In this document: one piece after another, positions 1 to 7,023 of the stretch
Position numbering within the stretch: position 1 is the first letter of the stretch
Layout: every line of letters begins with the position of its first letter
DNA from: Thalassotalea_A litorea
GTDB lineage: Bacteria; Pseudomonadota; Gammaproteobacteria; Enterobacterales; Alteromonadaceae
NCBI RefSeq assembly: GCF_043642205.1
Contig: NZ_JBHZSG010000014.1
Location: forward strand, 15,292 to 79,291
Length of the DNA: 64,000 nt
Direction of reading: 5' to 3'
The notes under the pieces: generated by a model
Seen by the model: the letters and a program-made list of their open reading frames with translations, nothing else
Database searches by the model: none
Told to the model about the DNA's origin: nothing
Made by a program: the position numbers and the translations under genes

Positions 1-475
1 TGATCACCACGTTTTTATTACCATTTGTCAGGGCTGTCTTGATGTCGATGACGTCAGTGGCCGTTCTTAGTGGAAACAGATTTTTGGCGTCCTGCAAACC
101 ATCAATCGGTGGCATAAAGGGCCGTGCCCCGGTTGCCAATACCAGCTTTGTGAAGCTGAGTGTTTCACCGTTAGTCAGGGTTAGTTGCTGCGCGTCAGCA
201 TCGATGCTTTCGACCCGAATCCCCAACATTAATTCGACGTCGTTTTTCTCATAACTGGCAATAGGTTTTAACTGGATTTTTTCAATCGGTGCACGACCAT
301 CAACCGGCGTTTCAGTTAAAAAGCCTTTTGATAACGGTGGACGGTGATAAGGCAGATGCGGATCTGCATCAATTAATTTGATAGACCCTTGCCAGCCTTC
401 TTTGCGCAACGCAAAAGCCAGATTCACCCCCGCGTGACTGGCGCCAATAATGACACAACAATGAGATTGATTCAT
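1..475 (-). CDS. NAD(P)H:ferredoxin reductase, FAD-dependent (partial, C-terminus outside window)
   Basis: The reverse strand opens at an ATG at 475 and stays open to the window edge, so about 158 N-terminal residues are visible. They begin MNQSHCCVIIGASHAG, a Rossmann FAD-binding fold with a GxSxxG variant of the dinucleotide motif. LPYHRPPLSKG and LVLATGARP follow, both typical of putidaredoxin-reductase-like flavoproteins. The family passes electrons from NAD(P)H to a 2Fe-2S ferredoxin. It is the last visible gene of a P450-ferredoxin-reductase operon, 17 bp after the ferredoxin stop, so its partners are almost certainly those two proteins. The C-terminal NAD and dimerisation domains cannot be judged. 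Confidence 0.88.
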   Translation of the reverse strand, partial: MNQSHCCVIIGASHAGVNLAFALRKEGWQGSIKLIDADPHLPYHRPPLSKGFLTETPVDGRAPIEKIQLKPIASYEKNDVELMLGIRVESIDADAQQLTLTNGETLSFTKLVLATGARPFMPPIDGLQDAKNLFPLRTATDVIDIKTALTNGNKNVVI

Positions 476-492
476 GATATGGCTAGCCAGAA

Positions 493-801
493 TTAATGCG
501 CAACATTCAGTGTGATGCCATCGATATCATCACTGATTTCAATCTGACAACACAAACGACTGCGCTCATTAACGTTATCATCCAGCTCCAGCATATCCTG
601 CTCAATTTCTCCAGCAGGACCGACTTTAGCCATATCTTCGCTGGCAACATGCACATGACAGGTTGCACAAGAGCAGACGCCACCACAATCACCGTCGATA
701 CCTTCGACACCATTTTCTACCGCCAGCTCCATTACTGAGCCAGACTCACCTTCAACTTCAATCTTTTCATTGTCAGAGGTAATAAAGGTTATTTTTGCCA
801 T
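493..801 (-). CDS. 2Fe-2S ferredoxin, adrenodoxin/putidaredoxin type
   Basis: This 102-residue protein has the full adrenodoxin-type cluster motif: C39, C45 and C48 in DCGGVCSCATCHV, plus a C84-C85 pair in RLCCQ. Putidaredoxin has the same Cys-Cys pair, of which the second is the ligand. An extra cysteine, C43, lies inside the cluster loop. The family shuttles single electrons from a flavoprotein reductase to a cytochrome P450 in the cytoplasm. It lies between a P450 (19 bp upstream) and a reductase (17 bp downstream), which makes a complete three-component class I P450 system. Confidence 0.93.
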   Translation of the reverse strand: MAKITFITSDNEKIEVEGESGSVMELAVENGVEGIDGDCGGVCSCATCHVHVASEDMAKVGPAGEIEQDMLELDDNVNERSRLCCQIEISDDIDGITLNVAH

Positions 802-820
802 TTTATTTGTCTCTCTTATA

Positions 821-1975
821 TTAACGGAACGAAACGGTTAGCTGTTCAAAGCCAACCTTGCGCTGAAATTCCTGCCAATCTTCGATATTGTCCTGATGAT
901 CGAGAATATCGATATTTTTAACTTTAGCCGATAAAGACGTGAGAAGAATATTCATGATTTGTCGTGCATGGGTAGCGCCAAGACAATTGTGGGTGGCAAA
1001 ACCAAATCCTACATGCGGATTAATTTTGCGATCAAGTACTACTTCATTGGCATTTTCAAATACCCGCTCGTCTCGGTTTGCCGATGCCCAACACAAGGAA
1101 ATTCTCGAATTTGCTTTAACGGCGTGCTCACATACCTGAGTATCTTCGGTCACTACCCGCCCCATGTGAGTAAGCGGTGAAAAGTAACGAATTAATTCTT
1201 CAACCGCTTTACCGGTGATCTCTGGCTCATTTTGTAAACGGTTAAGAGACTCTGGGTTTTCGGCAAAATAGGCGATGGAATTAGTAACCGCATTGATAAC
1301 CGTATCGCGGCCACCAGCAAAGGTCAGGATCATTACCCCCTTAACTTCTTCTTTGCTGAGTTTTCGACCATTCACTTCACTGTTAAGCAATACCGAATAT
1401 AAATCTTCACCAGGATTGGCTATCGCTTTATCAATCTGTTGATCGATATAGTCATAAAGGATATTGGCCTTGTCAGCGTCCAGGGCGGTATCGTCGCTGC
1501 GAAATACATGAGTACCCCAGTTAATCCAAACCTGGGCTTCCTCATAAGGAATGTTAAGCAGTAAGGTTAATGCCCGGGATTGAAGTTTCAGGGAAAAATC
1601 GGCAACCACTTCAACACTGTCTTTTGCCAACACTTCGTCAATTAGCTCATCAATGATGGCTTTTAAGCTTGCCTGATAGTCGGCCTCTAGTGGACGCTTA
1701 AACCAAGGCTCTACAATAGCTCGGTAATTTGCATGTTCAGGGGGATCGACTTCAAATGGAATTTGTCGAGTATCACGAATAGCAACTTCTGAGGGAACAA
1801 CGATACGCCCGACTTCCTCGCCACCACTTTGAAAGGTTTTCCAGTTGTGGGCACATTTGCGGACATCTTTTAATCCCAGAACCATAGTCACGGGATCGTT
1901 TTGATCATCTACGGTGCCGAAACCTTTACCGTTTCGGGCCTCTTGAAACGCATCGGGTAACACGCTCTTACTCAT
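821..1975 (-). CDS. Cytochrome P450, probable 6-O-methyl-D-galactose O-demethylase
   Basis: This 384-residue soluble bacterial P450 has the I-helix oxygen-activation motif AGGRDT (220-225), the ExxR pair E260/R263 in EELIRY, and the heme-ligand loop FGFATHNCLGATHAR with Cys331 as thiolate ligand. Family knowledge: marine porphyran and agar degraders carry P450s of the CYP236A type with dedicated ferredoxin and reductase that oxidatively demethylate 6-O-methyl-D-galactose, giving D-galactose and formaldehyde. The agarolytic neighbourhood and intact redox partners support that role here, but I infer the substrate from context. The start is an ATG with AAGGGG about seven bases upstream. A 14-bp inverted repeat and a MITE copy lie just upstream, so the promoter region is short. 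Confidence 0.87.
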   Translation of the reverse strand: MSKSVLPDAFQEARNGKGFGTVDDQNDPVTMVLGLKDVRKCAHNWKTFQSGGEEVGRIVVPSEVAIRDTRQIPFEVDPPEHANYRAIVEPWFKRPLEADYQASLKAIIDELIDEVLAKDSVEVVADFSLKLQSRALTLLLNIPYEEAQVWINWGTHVFRSDDTALDADKANILYDYIDQQIDKAIANPGEDLYSVLLNSEVNGRKLSKEEVKGVMILTFAGGRDTVINAVTNSIAYFAENPESLNRLQNEPEITGKAVEELIRYFSPLTHMGRVVTEDTQVCEHAVKANSRISLCWASANRDERVFENANEVVLDRKINPHVGFGFATHNCLGATHARQIMNILLTSLSAKVKNIDILDHQDNIEDWQEFQRKVGFEQLTVSFR

Positions 1976-2008
1976 TGCTATCCCCTTAATATTAATTCTT
2001 TACTCTTT

Positions 2009-2022
2009 GATAACGGGTTATC
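2009..2022. promoter_or_regulatory. Perfect inverted repeat upstream of the P450 operon
   Basis: GATAACGGGTTATC is a 6-bp perfect dyad with a 2-bp centre, 34-47 bp upstream of the P450 start codon. It is placed like an operator. I saw no second clear copy nearby, so assigning it to the IclR regulator at 3473 would be speculation. Confidence 0.35.
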
Positions 2023-2029
2023 GTTTTCT

Positions 2030-2304
2030 ATACCAATTCCATTGAGTTTTTGCACAACTCAGAGTTAGGGCAGAGGTTCAGTTACAACTTAGATTTCATT
2101 GATATAGTCATTCTATATTAATGAAATATAGGGCCGTAAATGGGCCTCTGATAAACTCCCTATGGGTGAGTTTTAAAGGCATTTATACCGTGTTACTGAT
2201 TTTGACCAACTTTGACAATAGAGCTACCAATCTCTGCGATCAAAACCTTACCTAAAAGCCTTTAAAATCTCACTGAGTGGGAAAACACTTGCTGGACTTG
2301 GTAT
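2030..2304 (-). repeat. MITE-like element, copy 1
   Basis: This divergent copy of about 275 bp runs from ATACCAATTCC to CTTGGTAT. In this orientation it begins with the CAGAGTTAGGGC side. It keeps the internal hairpin (arms TTTCATTGATATAG and CTATATTAATGAAA) and a decayed CACTGAGTG palindrome near the far end. Its terminal repeats are more eroded than in the other copies, so it is probably the oldest. It fills most of the P450-PhyH gap. In the remaining 2305-2481 I see only a weak possible stem (AGTTAGCT...AGCTAGCT) that could end transcription of the PhyH gene. Confidence 0.8.
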
Positions 2305-2481
2305 CATGCCTATAAACAACATAATATTGCTTCACTTTGAGCAAAAATACGTAATTAACTGGCAAAAGTAATATTAATTTGTCATCAAGGGATAGTTGGC
2401 CTGGCCGCACCAGCAGTTAGCTTTGAGTACTTATTTGAGCTAGCTGTCAGTGCGAGCCATGCGCGCCTTATTGCGTTTTCG

Positions 2482-3258
2482 CTATTCCTGCCAGGCAAGA
2501 ATGGCATCGTCTTCCACTTTATCAAGTGGTCGATAGATCAACGAGTTTTCTTTGAAAGGTTTAGCACAGTCGGCACAATAGGCCGGGATCATCGCCCAGC
2601 GTGGTTCGCTGGATTTATTCTGATTGGATTTGTGCAATAGGTTACAGTGAAAGAACAAGGTATCACCGGGTTCAAGTTCAACTTTGACCAACTCATGGTG
2701 CTTCAATGCCTCTTCAACAAAAACCATATCCGCGCCTTTTTGATCGCCGGTTGCGTTATGATTAATGCGGCCAATATGGTGCGAACCTTTAAGCACTTCC
2801 AGGCAGCCATTTTCAACCGTTGCTTTGTTAATTGCGATCATGCAGCTGACAAGCTTCGGGTACAGATGATAATTATCGTTGGCCCAATAACCATAATCCT
2901 GATGCCATTCCCAGGCGCCGCCTACGAACGGCTCTTTCATCATGATTTTCGTGGTGGTATGGAATACCGGCTCGCCGAGAATTTTTTCACAGGAATCAGC
3001 AAGGCGGCGACCGCGAGAAAACATGCTGTAAAGGTCATCGCCCAAATCCTGCCAAAGGCTGACTTTACTGACAGTGCCGGAGGCATCCTTTTTATCCCAG
3101 GCGTTGGTATATAAATTTGCATCATTAAACGCCTTTTCCTGAAGGCGGGCAATTTCCTGCGGACTGTAAAATCCCTTTGCGATCACGTATCCGTCGCGAT
3201 GAAAGTCCTGTACTTGCTGATCACTTAAGATGCGGCTGCTGCCATTATTATTTGTCAT
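2482..3258 (-). CDS. Phytanoyl-CoA dioxygenase (PhyH) family Fe(II)/2-oxoglutarate oxygenase
   Basis: This protein of 258 residues has the double-stranded beta-helix metal triad: the proximal WHQDYG supplies His and Asp (about H119, D121) and the distal LLHKS supplies the second His (about H209). A downstream Arg (about R220) is suited to 2-oxoglutarate. PhyH-like enzymes hydroxylate or oxidatively demethylate many substrates, and the sequence does not identify the one used here. I take the ATG at 3258, with GGGAG five to six bases upstream, rather than the GTG two codons earlier. It lies between the P450 operon and a divergent IclR regulator, so a role in methylated or modified galactan sugars is possible but unproven. 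Confidence 0.8.
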   Translation of the reverse strand: MTNNNGSSRILSDQQVQDFHRDGYVIAKGFYSPQEIARLQEKAFNDANLYTNAWDKKDASGTVSKVSLWQDLGDDLYSMFSRGRRLADSCEKILGEPVFHTTTKIMMKEPFVGGAWEWHQDYGYWANDNYHLYPKLVSCMIAINKATVENGCLEVLKGSHHIGRINHNATGDQKGADMVFVEEALKHHELVKVELEPGDTLFFHCNLLHKSNQNKSSEPRWAMIPAYCADCAKPFKENSLIYRPLDKVEDDAILAWQE

Positions 3259-3386
3259 CTTCACTCCCTCATTCTTTCAATTTATCGGTATTAGCATTGG
3301 TAATAGCACTGAAATGCGTTTTTATTACCGCAACGTCCAAGCGCTATTAATGACTGTGCAATCACCTTAATTGAGGAAAAAGCAAC

Positions 3387-3405
3387 ATTCAAATTTAAAT
3401 GAAAT
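3387..3405. promoter_or_regulatory. Possible operator between PhyH and IclR genes
   Basis: The imperfect dyad ATTCAAATTTAAATGAAAT has TTCA and TGAA half-sites eight bases apart in the divergent PhyH/IclR intergenic region. IclR-family regulators often bind AT-rich dyads of this kind next to their own gene. The surrounding DNA is very AT-rich, so chance is a real alternative. Confidence 0.25.
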
Positions 3406-3472
3406 ATTTATATATGAATGATAAACTCGCTAGTTAATCGTCCAAAAAAACATCTTATAGGTTTGAACAGCG

Positions 3473-4252
3473 ATGAAGGAATTATTGGTGAAACCGGTGC
3501 GCTACGCGGTTCCCGCTCTGGATAAAGCCCTTGATGTGTTGGAGTTTTTAGCTTCCCAGACACGTCCATTGACCCAGGCTGAAATCGCTCAGGGCTTAGG
3601 TCGCAGTGCCAATGAAATCTATCGAATTTTAGTGAACCTCGAGGGGCGTGGTTATCTGATCCGGGATGAAGTCAGTGGCGGTTATCGAATATCACTAAAG
3701 TTGTACAACCTCTCCCATGGTATTGAGCCAATTGCGCTAATTCGTCAGGTTGCCCTGCCACATATGGAAGATTTAGCCGTACAGCTCGGAGTTTCCTGTT
3801 ATTTATCAATCCTATACCAAAGCCAGACCATGGTTCTTATACACGCAAATAGTCCCTCGCCGGTGTCGTTAAATGTTCGCGAAGGTTCGTTATTCTCTAC
3901 CCTAAATTCCGTACCCGGAAACGTCTTGCTTGCTCACAGTAATGAGGAAGTAAAGTCGATGATTCTTGCGCGCGAGGCAAGCTATGAAACCTATAGCGAC
4001 AAACAGAAACACTCTTTGAACAAGCGTTGGCAAGCTATCGCTGAAACCGGCATTTACAGTGCCAGTAGCGAGCTTGCCGATGGCGTTTACGAGTACTCAG
4101 CGATAGTTGGCGCGGTTGCGGATAAAGTCATTGCGGCATTAACTATTCCGAGCCTGAGTACCACGTTAATCAAAAACCTGGATAAAGACAGCGTTGAAGC
4201 ACAGGTAAAACAAACGGCAGGTAAGATTGCGGCACAGTTGAGTAAAGGCTAG
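3473..4252 (+). CDS. IclR-family transcriptional regulator
   Basis: This 259-residue protein has an N-terminal winged helix-turn-helix (about 10-75, including LTQAEIAQGLGRSANEIYRILVNLEGRGYL) and a C-terminal effector-binding domain with the family pattern GVSCYLSILYQS...SVPGNVLLAHS. IclR proteins usually control adjacent catabolic genes in response to a small organic ligand. It is divergent from the PhyH gene, with the P450 operon beyond, and is the obvious candidate regulator of both. No paired operator could be confirmed. After its stop, 4262-4320 holds degenerate CGTCG-containing repeats. Confidence 0.9.
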   Translation: MKELLVKPVRYAVPALDKALDVLEFLASQTRPLTQAEIAQGLGRSANEIYRILVNLEGRGYLIRDEVSGGYRISLKLYNLSHGIEPIALIRQVALPHMEDLAVQLGVSCYLSILYQSQTMVLIHANSPSPVSLNVREGSLFSTLNSVPGNVLLAHSNEEVKSMILAREASYETYSDKQKHSLNKRWQAIAETGIYSASSELADGVYEYSAIVGAVADKVIAALTIPSLSTTLIKNLDKDSVEAQVKQTAGKIAAQLSKG

Positions 4253-4331
4253 TTATGGAACGTCGTTTTTAGGAGAGGACTGCGTCGTAGAGGACTTCGT
4301 CGAGGGAGACGTTGTCGAGAGCCTAATATTT

Positions 4332-4358
4332 GTCATCCCGGCGTATGCCGGGATCTGG
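4332..4358. repeat. REP-like palindrome (GTCATCCCGGC...GCCGGGAT)
   Basis: An 8-bp perfect stem (ATCCCGGC/GCCGGGAT) with a GTAT loop lies between the IclR gene and the ParA cassette. The GTCATCCC...GGGATCTGG context is a common dispersed bacterial palindrome. A related unit in the opposite orientation lies at 6901-6935, beyond the cassette. It has no T-tract, so it looks like a REP unit rather than a terminator. Confidence 0.6.
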
Positions 4359-4444
4359 CTCTTTGGGTTAAAATTCGGGCCTACCTGAGCGGCTGCTCGT
4401 TCATTAAAGTCCTTGGCGGCTCCAATGTACAACTTAATATACCA

Positions 4445-5161
4445 CTAGACTTCTGATAGTTGTGGTGACAATATCTTAGTTTTAATATCTCGAGACAAAG
4501 ATTCATCAATAATATCCCGACTTTTGTAGTGAATCCTCGGGTAATCAGCCCTAAATTGCCAGGATAGAATATTTAAAATTGAAGTAGCAACATCAATATA
4601 GTTTTTCATAAATTCATCAGACGCTTTTTTCTCAAAATAAGGGAAATAGCCAAGAGCGCCTATGTTCTGCATATTTGACTCCGTTGCCGTATGGACCGAA
4701 GCACAAAGGTTAGAATACAGGCATTTAAGCTTACTGTACTTTTCCTTAATTTCTTCAGTATTAAATACTTCTGCATCTTCAGCCTTATCAATGACTTCGT
4801 AAGTATTTTTAATAGTTATAATATTAGGGTGAACAGTACTTCCAATCGCTTTTAAAAAATTTTCTATAGCGCTTCTTAAAATTTGATCACTTCCTTTGTA
4901 GCATCCATGAAGAGAAACAAATAAAGAACTTCCCAGTTCGGAAATGGACTCTCCCAGGTATTTTCCGAAAGTTGAATCCAAATTATCTTTTAAAGGCGCA
5001 AGTCCCTTGCAAACCGCGTGAAGCTCTAAAATTGAAAAATATATCTTGTGAGTTCTTTTTAAATTATTGAAGTATTCTAAATTGTCATGTTTTGGTAACT
5101 CATAACCAACCACGAACTCTTTCAAGCACTCAAAGTCTTCCTTAATTGATTTTGGGGGCAT
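4445..5161 (-). CDS. Hypothetical protein of a ParA-linked cassette (possible HEPN-like fold)
   Basis: This 238-residue protein has no clear family match by eye and no signal peptide or membrane segment. It is predicted alpha-helical. The segment from LRSAIENFLKAIGSTVH to LYSNLCASVHTA, an Arg-rich helix followed by a conserved-looking S-x-H, faintly resembles HEPN-like or DUF5677-type proteins. That is a guess. It is the third gene of a tightly packed operon (6 bp after the previous stop) led by a ParA-like ATPase. AT-rich composition and codon use unlike the flanking PUL genes suggest the cassette was acquired horizontally. Confidence 0.6.
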   Translation of the reverse strand: MPPKSIKEDFECLKEFVVGYELPKHDNLEYFNNLKRTHKIYFSILELHAVCKGLAPLKDNLDSTFGKYLGESISELGSSLFVSLHGCYKGSDQILRSAIENFLKAIGSTVHPNIITIKNTYEVIDKAEDAEVFNTEEIKEKYSKLKCLYSNLCASVHTATESNMQNIGALGYFPYFEKKASDEFMKNYIDVATSILNILSWQFRADYPRIHYKSRDIIDESLSRDIKTKILSPQLSEV

Positions 5162-5167
5162 ATAAAT

Positions 5168-5659
5168 TTACCTTGCAGAAAGCTCGTTGATTACGAAATT
5201 CCAATTGAAATCACTTCCGTCTTTAGTTCGTAAAATTTGCTTTGTCCTTTCTTTATTTCCGGCTAAAACAGATAAAGCCCTAACTAATACATCAAGTCCT
5301 TCATCATCTAATTCCACAGTCGAGCAAATAACTCTACCTATCACATCAGCTCTTGAGCTACGCCCAAATCTTTTTAATTCAATACCTAGCACACTTTTTG
5401 AAAAGTCAGCAATATCCTGATTTCGTTTGAAAAGCTCGGTATCAAGAAATAGCGCAGGTAGAGCTCCAATTAGAAAATGTTTATTAGGGTTTTCGGACTC
5501 GTAATTTCCAACGGCATCCTTAGCATCAGACTTATCATCTGAAGCACTTTTTATTAAATACGCGACATTTTTAAAGTCTACTTTCGAGTAGCTATCCATT
5601 AACCAAGAGAATTCCTCCAAGAAACGTAACAGCGACCTTAGTTCTTTTTCATTCTTCAC
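5168..5659 (-). CDS. Hypothetical protein, middle gene of the ParA cassette
   Basis: I do not recognise this soluble, probably helical protein of 163 residues. A notable central block is ALPALFLDTELFKRNQDIADF. It starts with GTG. The ribosome site (GAGGAATAG) overlaps the end of the ParA gene, whose stop is two bases away, so the two are translationally coupled. The coupling suggests that its product works with the ATPase in fixed stoichiometry. Confidence 0.6.
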   Translation of the reverse strand: MKNEKELRSLLRFLEEFSWLMDSYSKVDFKNVAYLIKSASDDKSDAKDAVGNYESENPNKHFLIGALPALFLDTELFKRNQDIADFSKSVLGIELKRFGRSSRADVIGRVICSTVELDDEGLDVLVRALSVLAGNKERTKQILRTKDGSDFNWNFVINELSAR

Positions 5660-5661
5660 AA

Positions 5662-6504
5662 CTATTCCTCCAGCCCTAAATGTTGCAATGCTTCTCTAGT
5701 TATATCGGCTATGGCCATCTTTGATTTTGGATCATTGGTATCCAAAACTAATTTTTGACTCCCTTGTAGCCGAGCGACTTCTGTTCGCTTCAATAACGAT
5801 TTATTAAAACGCTTACCTTTCCAAAAGTCAGCCGAGTCAAGGTAGTGTACCGCATTTTTATAAACAGTTTCTCTTTCATCTGCGATTGTTAGAACGACCC
5901 CAAGGCATTCTAATGCAAGGGAATAATTTTCCTTAACTCGATTTATTACATTTCTCAAAAGATCAATGCCTGTAACAGATAAGGGTTCGGGTTTAACTGG
6001 AACGAGATAGTAATCCGATGCTATCAAAGCTGCAGACATCCATGTAGATGGAGTAGGTGGAGTATCGATAATGACAATGTCAAACAGTTCAGAATCTTTA
6101 ATTGTGTTTATATACCTTTTAAGACGATGTTCTCTTCCTTGACCTGCGGACATATCTAATCGATATAGGTCAAGTGCTCCGGGCAATAAATACATGTTAC
6201 TGTTAAGTTTCATAGGAAGAACCTGTTCTAACTCAACTGGTTCGATCGGAGATTCACCGTTAACCGAGCTGGCCTGCACTCGAGGTGTATCGTCAAAAAC
6301 ATCAACAATTGTATGCCCACCAGTTTCTATGTGCTTAACGTAATCAGTACCATGAACTAATGCCTGAGTTGCATTAAATTGAGGGTCTAAATCTATGATT
6401 AAAACTTTGAGCTCGTGTCTTCTAGACATGCAGTCTGCAACATTGATCGACAACGTTGTTTTTGCAACGCCACCTTTCATATTTACAAAACTTACTACTT
6501 TCAT
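5662..6504 (-). CDS. ParA/Soj-like P-loop ATPase (orphan)
   Basis: This 280-residue deviant Walker ATPase has the N-terminal P-loop NMKGGVAKTTLS, with signature Lys10 and catalytic Lys15. The usual glycine before the catalytic lysine is alanine (Ala14), a known variant. Walker B-type IDLDPQ and IIDTPPTPS follow. The family includes plasmid and chromosome partition ATPases and positioning proteins. No ParB gene or parS-like array lies beside it. Two unknown genes follow instead, so classical partitioning is unlikely. Functions such as protein positioning or phage defence are open. The gene leads the operon. Confidence 0.82.
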   Translation of the reverse strand: MKVVSFVNMKGGVAKTTLSINVADCMSRRHELKVLIIDLDPQFNATQALVHGTDYVKHIETGGHTIVDVFDDTPRVQASSVNGESPIEPVELEQVLPMKLNSNMYLLPGALDLYRLDMSAGQGREHRLKRYINTIKDSELFDIVIIDTPPTPSTWMSAALIASDYYLVPVKPEPLSVTGIDLLRNVINRVKENYSLALECLGVVLTIADERETVYKNAVHYLDSADFWKGKRFNKSLLKRTEVARLQGSQKLVLDTNDPKSKMAIADITREALQHLGLEE

Positions 6505-6900
6505 ATATTTTTCATTCCTTTAAAACTAAACTCTATTTTGCAGTCGAACGTCTCATAAAGCATTAAAAAACAATAATATATTGACTACATATTATTGAAT
6601 CAATTGCATCAAACTGGTTGAAATTTTTACTCTGGGTTTTAGAGCTGTTGCATTGGTAGCTTACATCTAAAAAACACGGAGACATTTAACAATTTATAGT
6701 GAAGACCACTCGGGTAGCACCTTCTACTCCGGCCCATAAATTACCAGAAAACAGATAAACATCAATACCTTAAAAATGATAATGTGCTCATATGCCTAAT
6801 TCCTTCAGATATCACTATGAAGACCAAGCATTGTAGCTATAAAGCCCTTGCCTTCCTTAATTCACTCGAGAAACCAAAAAATAAAGTCACAGTACACTAA
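6505..6900. other. AT-rich non-coding stretch upstream of the ParA cassette
   Basis: No open frame with coding character and no RNA gene was recognised. It presumably holds the promoter of the ParA cassette; the first 100 bases (6505-6600) are very AT-rich. Nothing else can be supported. Confidence 0.4.
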
Positions 6901-6935
6901 AGGAGATCCCACTCAAAAACATAGTGGGATGACGG
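6901..6935. repeat. REP-like palindrome (GATCCCACT...AGTGGGATGACGG)
   Basis: An 8-bp perfect stem ATCCCACT/AGTGGGAT has a 9-base loop and is followed by GACGG. It is the inverted-orientation counterpart of the palindrome at 4332-4358, so the ParA cassette lies between two oppositely oriented REP-like units. Confidence 0.5.
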
Positions 6936-6971
6936 CGTATATTTATAAGAAAATGAAAAAGTCGAAGACTA

Positions 6972-7018
6972 ATCAAGGGGTCAGAGTCGTTGATTTTCAA
7001 CAACTCTGACCCCTTGAT
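6972..7018. repeat. Long hairpin with GGGGTCAGAGT arms (REP/RAYT- or IS200-type element)
   Basis: Two arms of about 20 bp (ATCAAGGGGTCAGAGT...ACTCTGACCCCTTGAT plus an inner GTTG/CAAC) pair with a single C/A mismatch around a 5-base loop. The GGGGTCAGAGT arm is familiar from repeats near Y1-type (IS200/RAYT) transposases in marine gammaproteobacteria, but no transposase is present here. It ends five bases before the GH117 stop codon and could also stop transcription of that operon, though it lacks a T-tract. Confidence 0.65.
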
Positions 7019-7023
7019 GTGCA

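Noticed and set aside
5662..6504. Plasmid partition locus or replication origin
   Set aside because: A ParA-like gene is present but no ParB, parS-like iterons or replication initiator. The surroundings are chromosomal catabolic genes.
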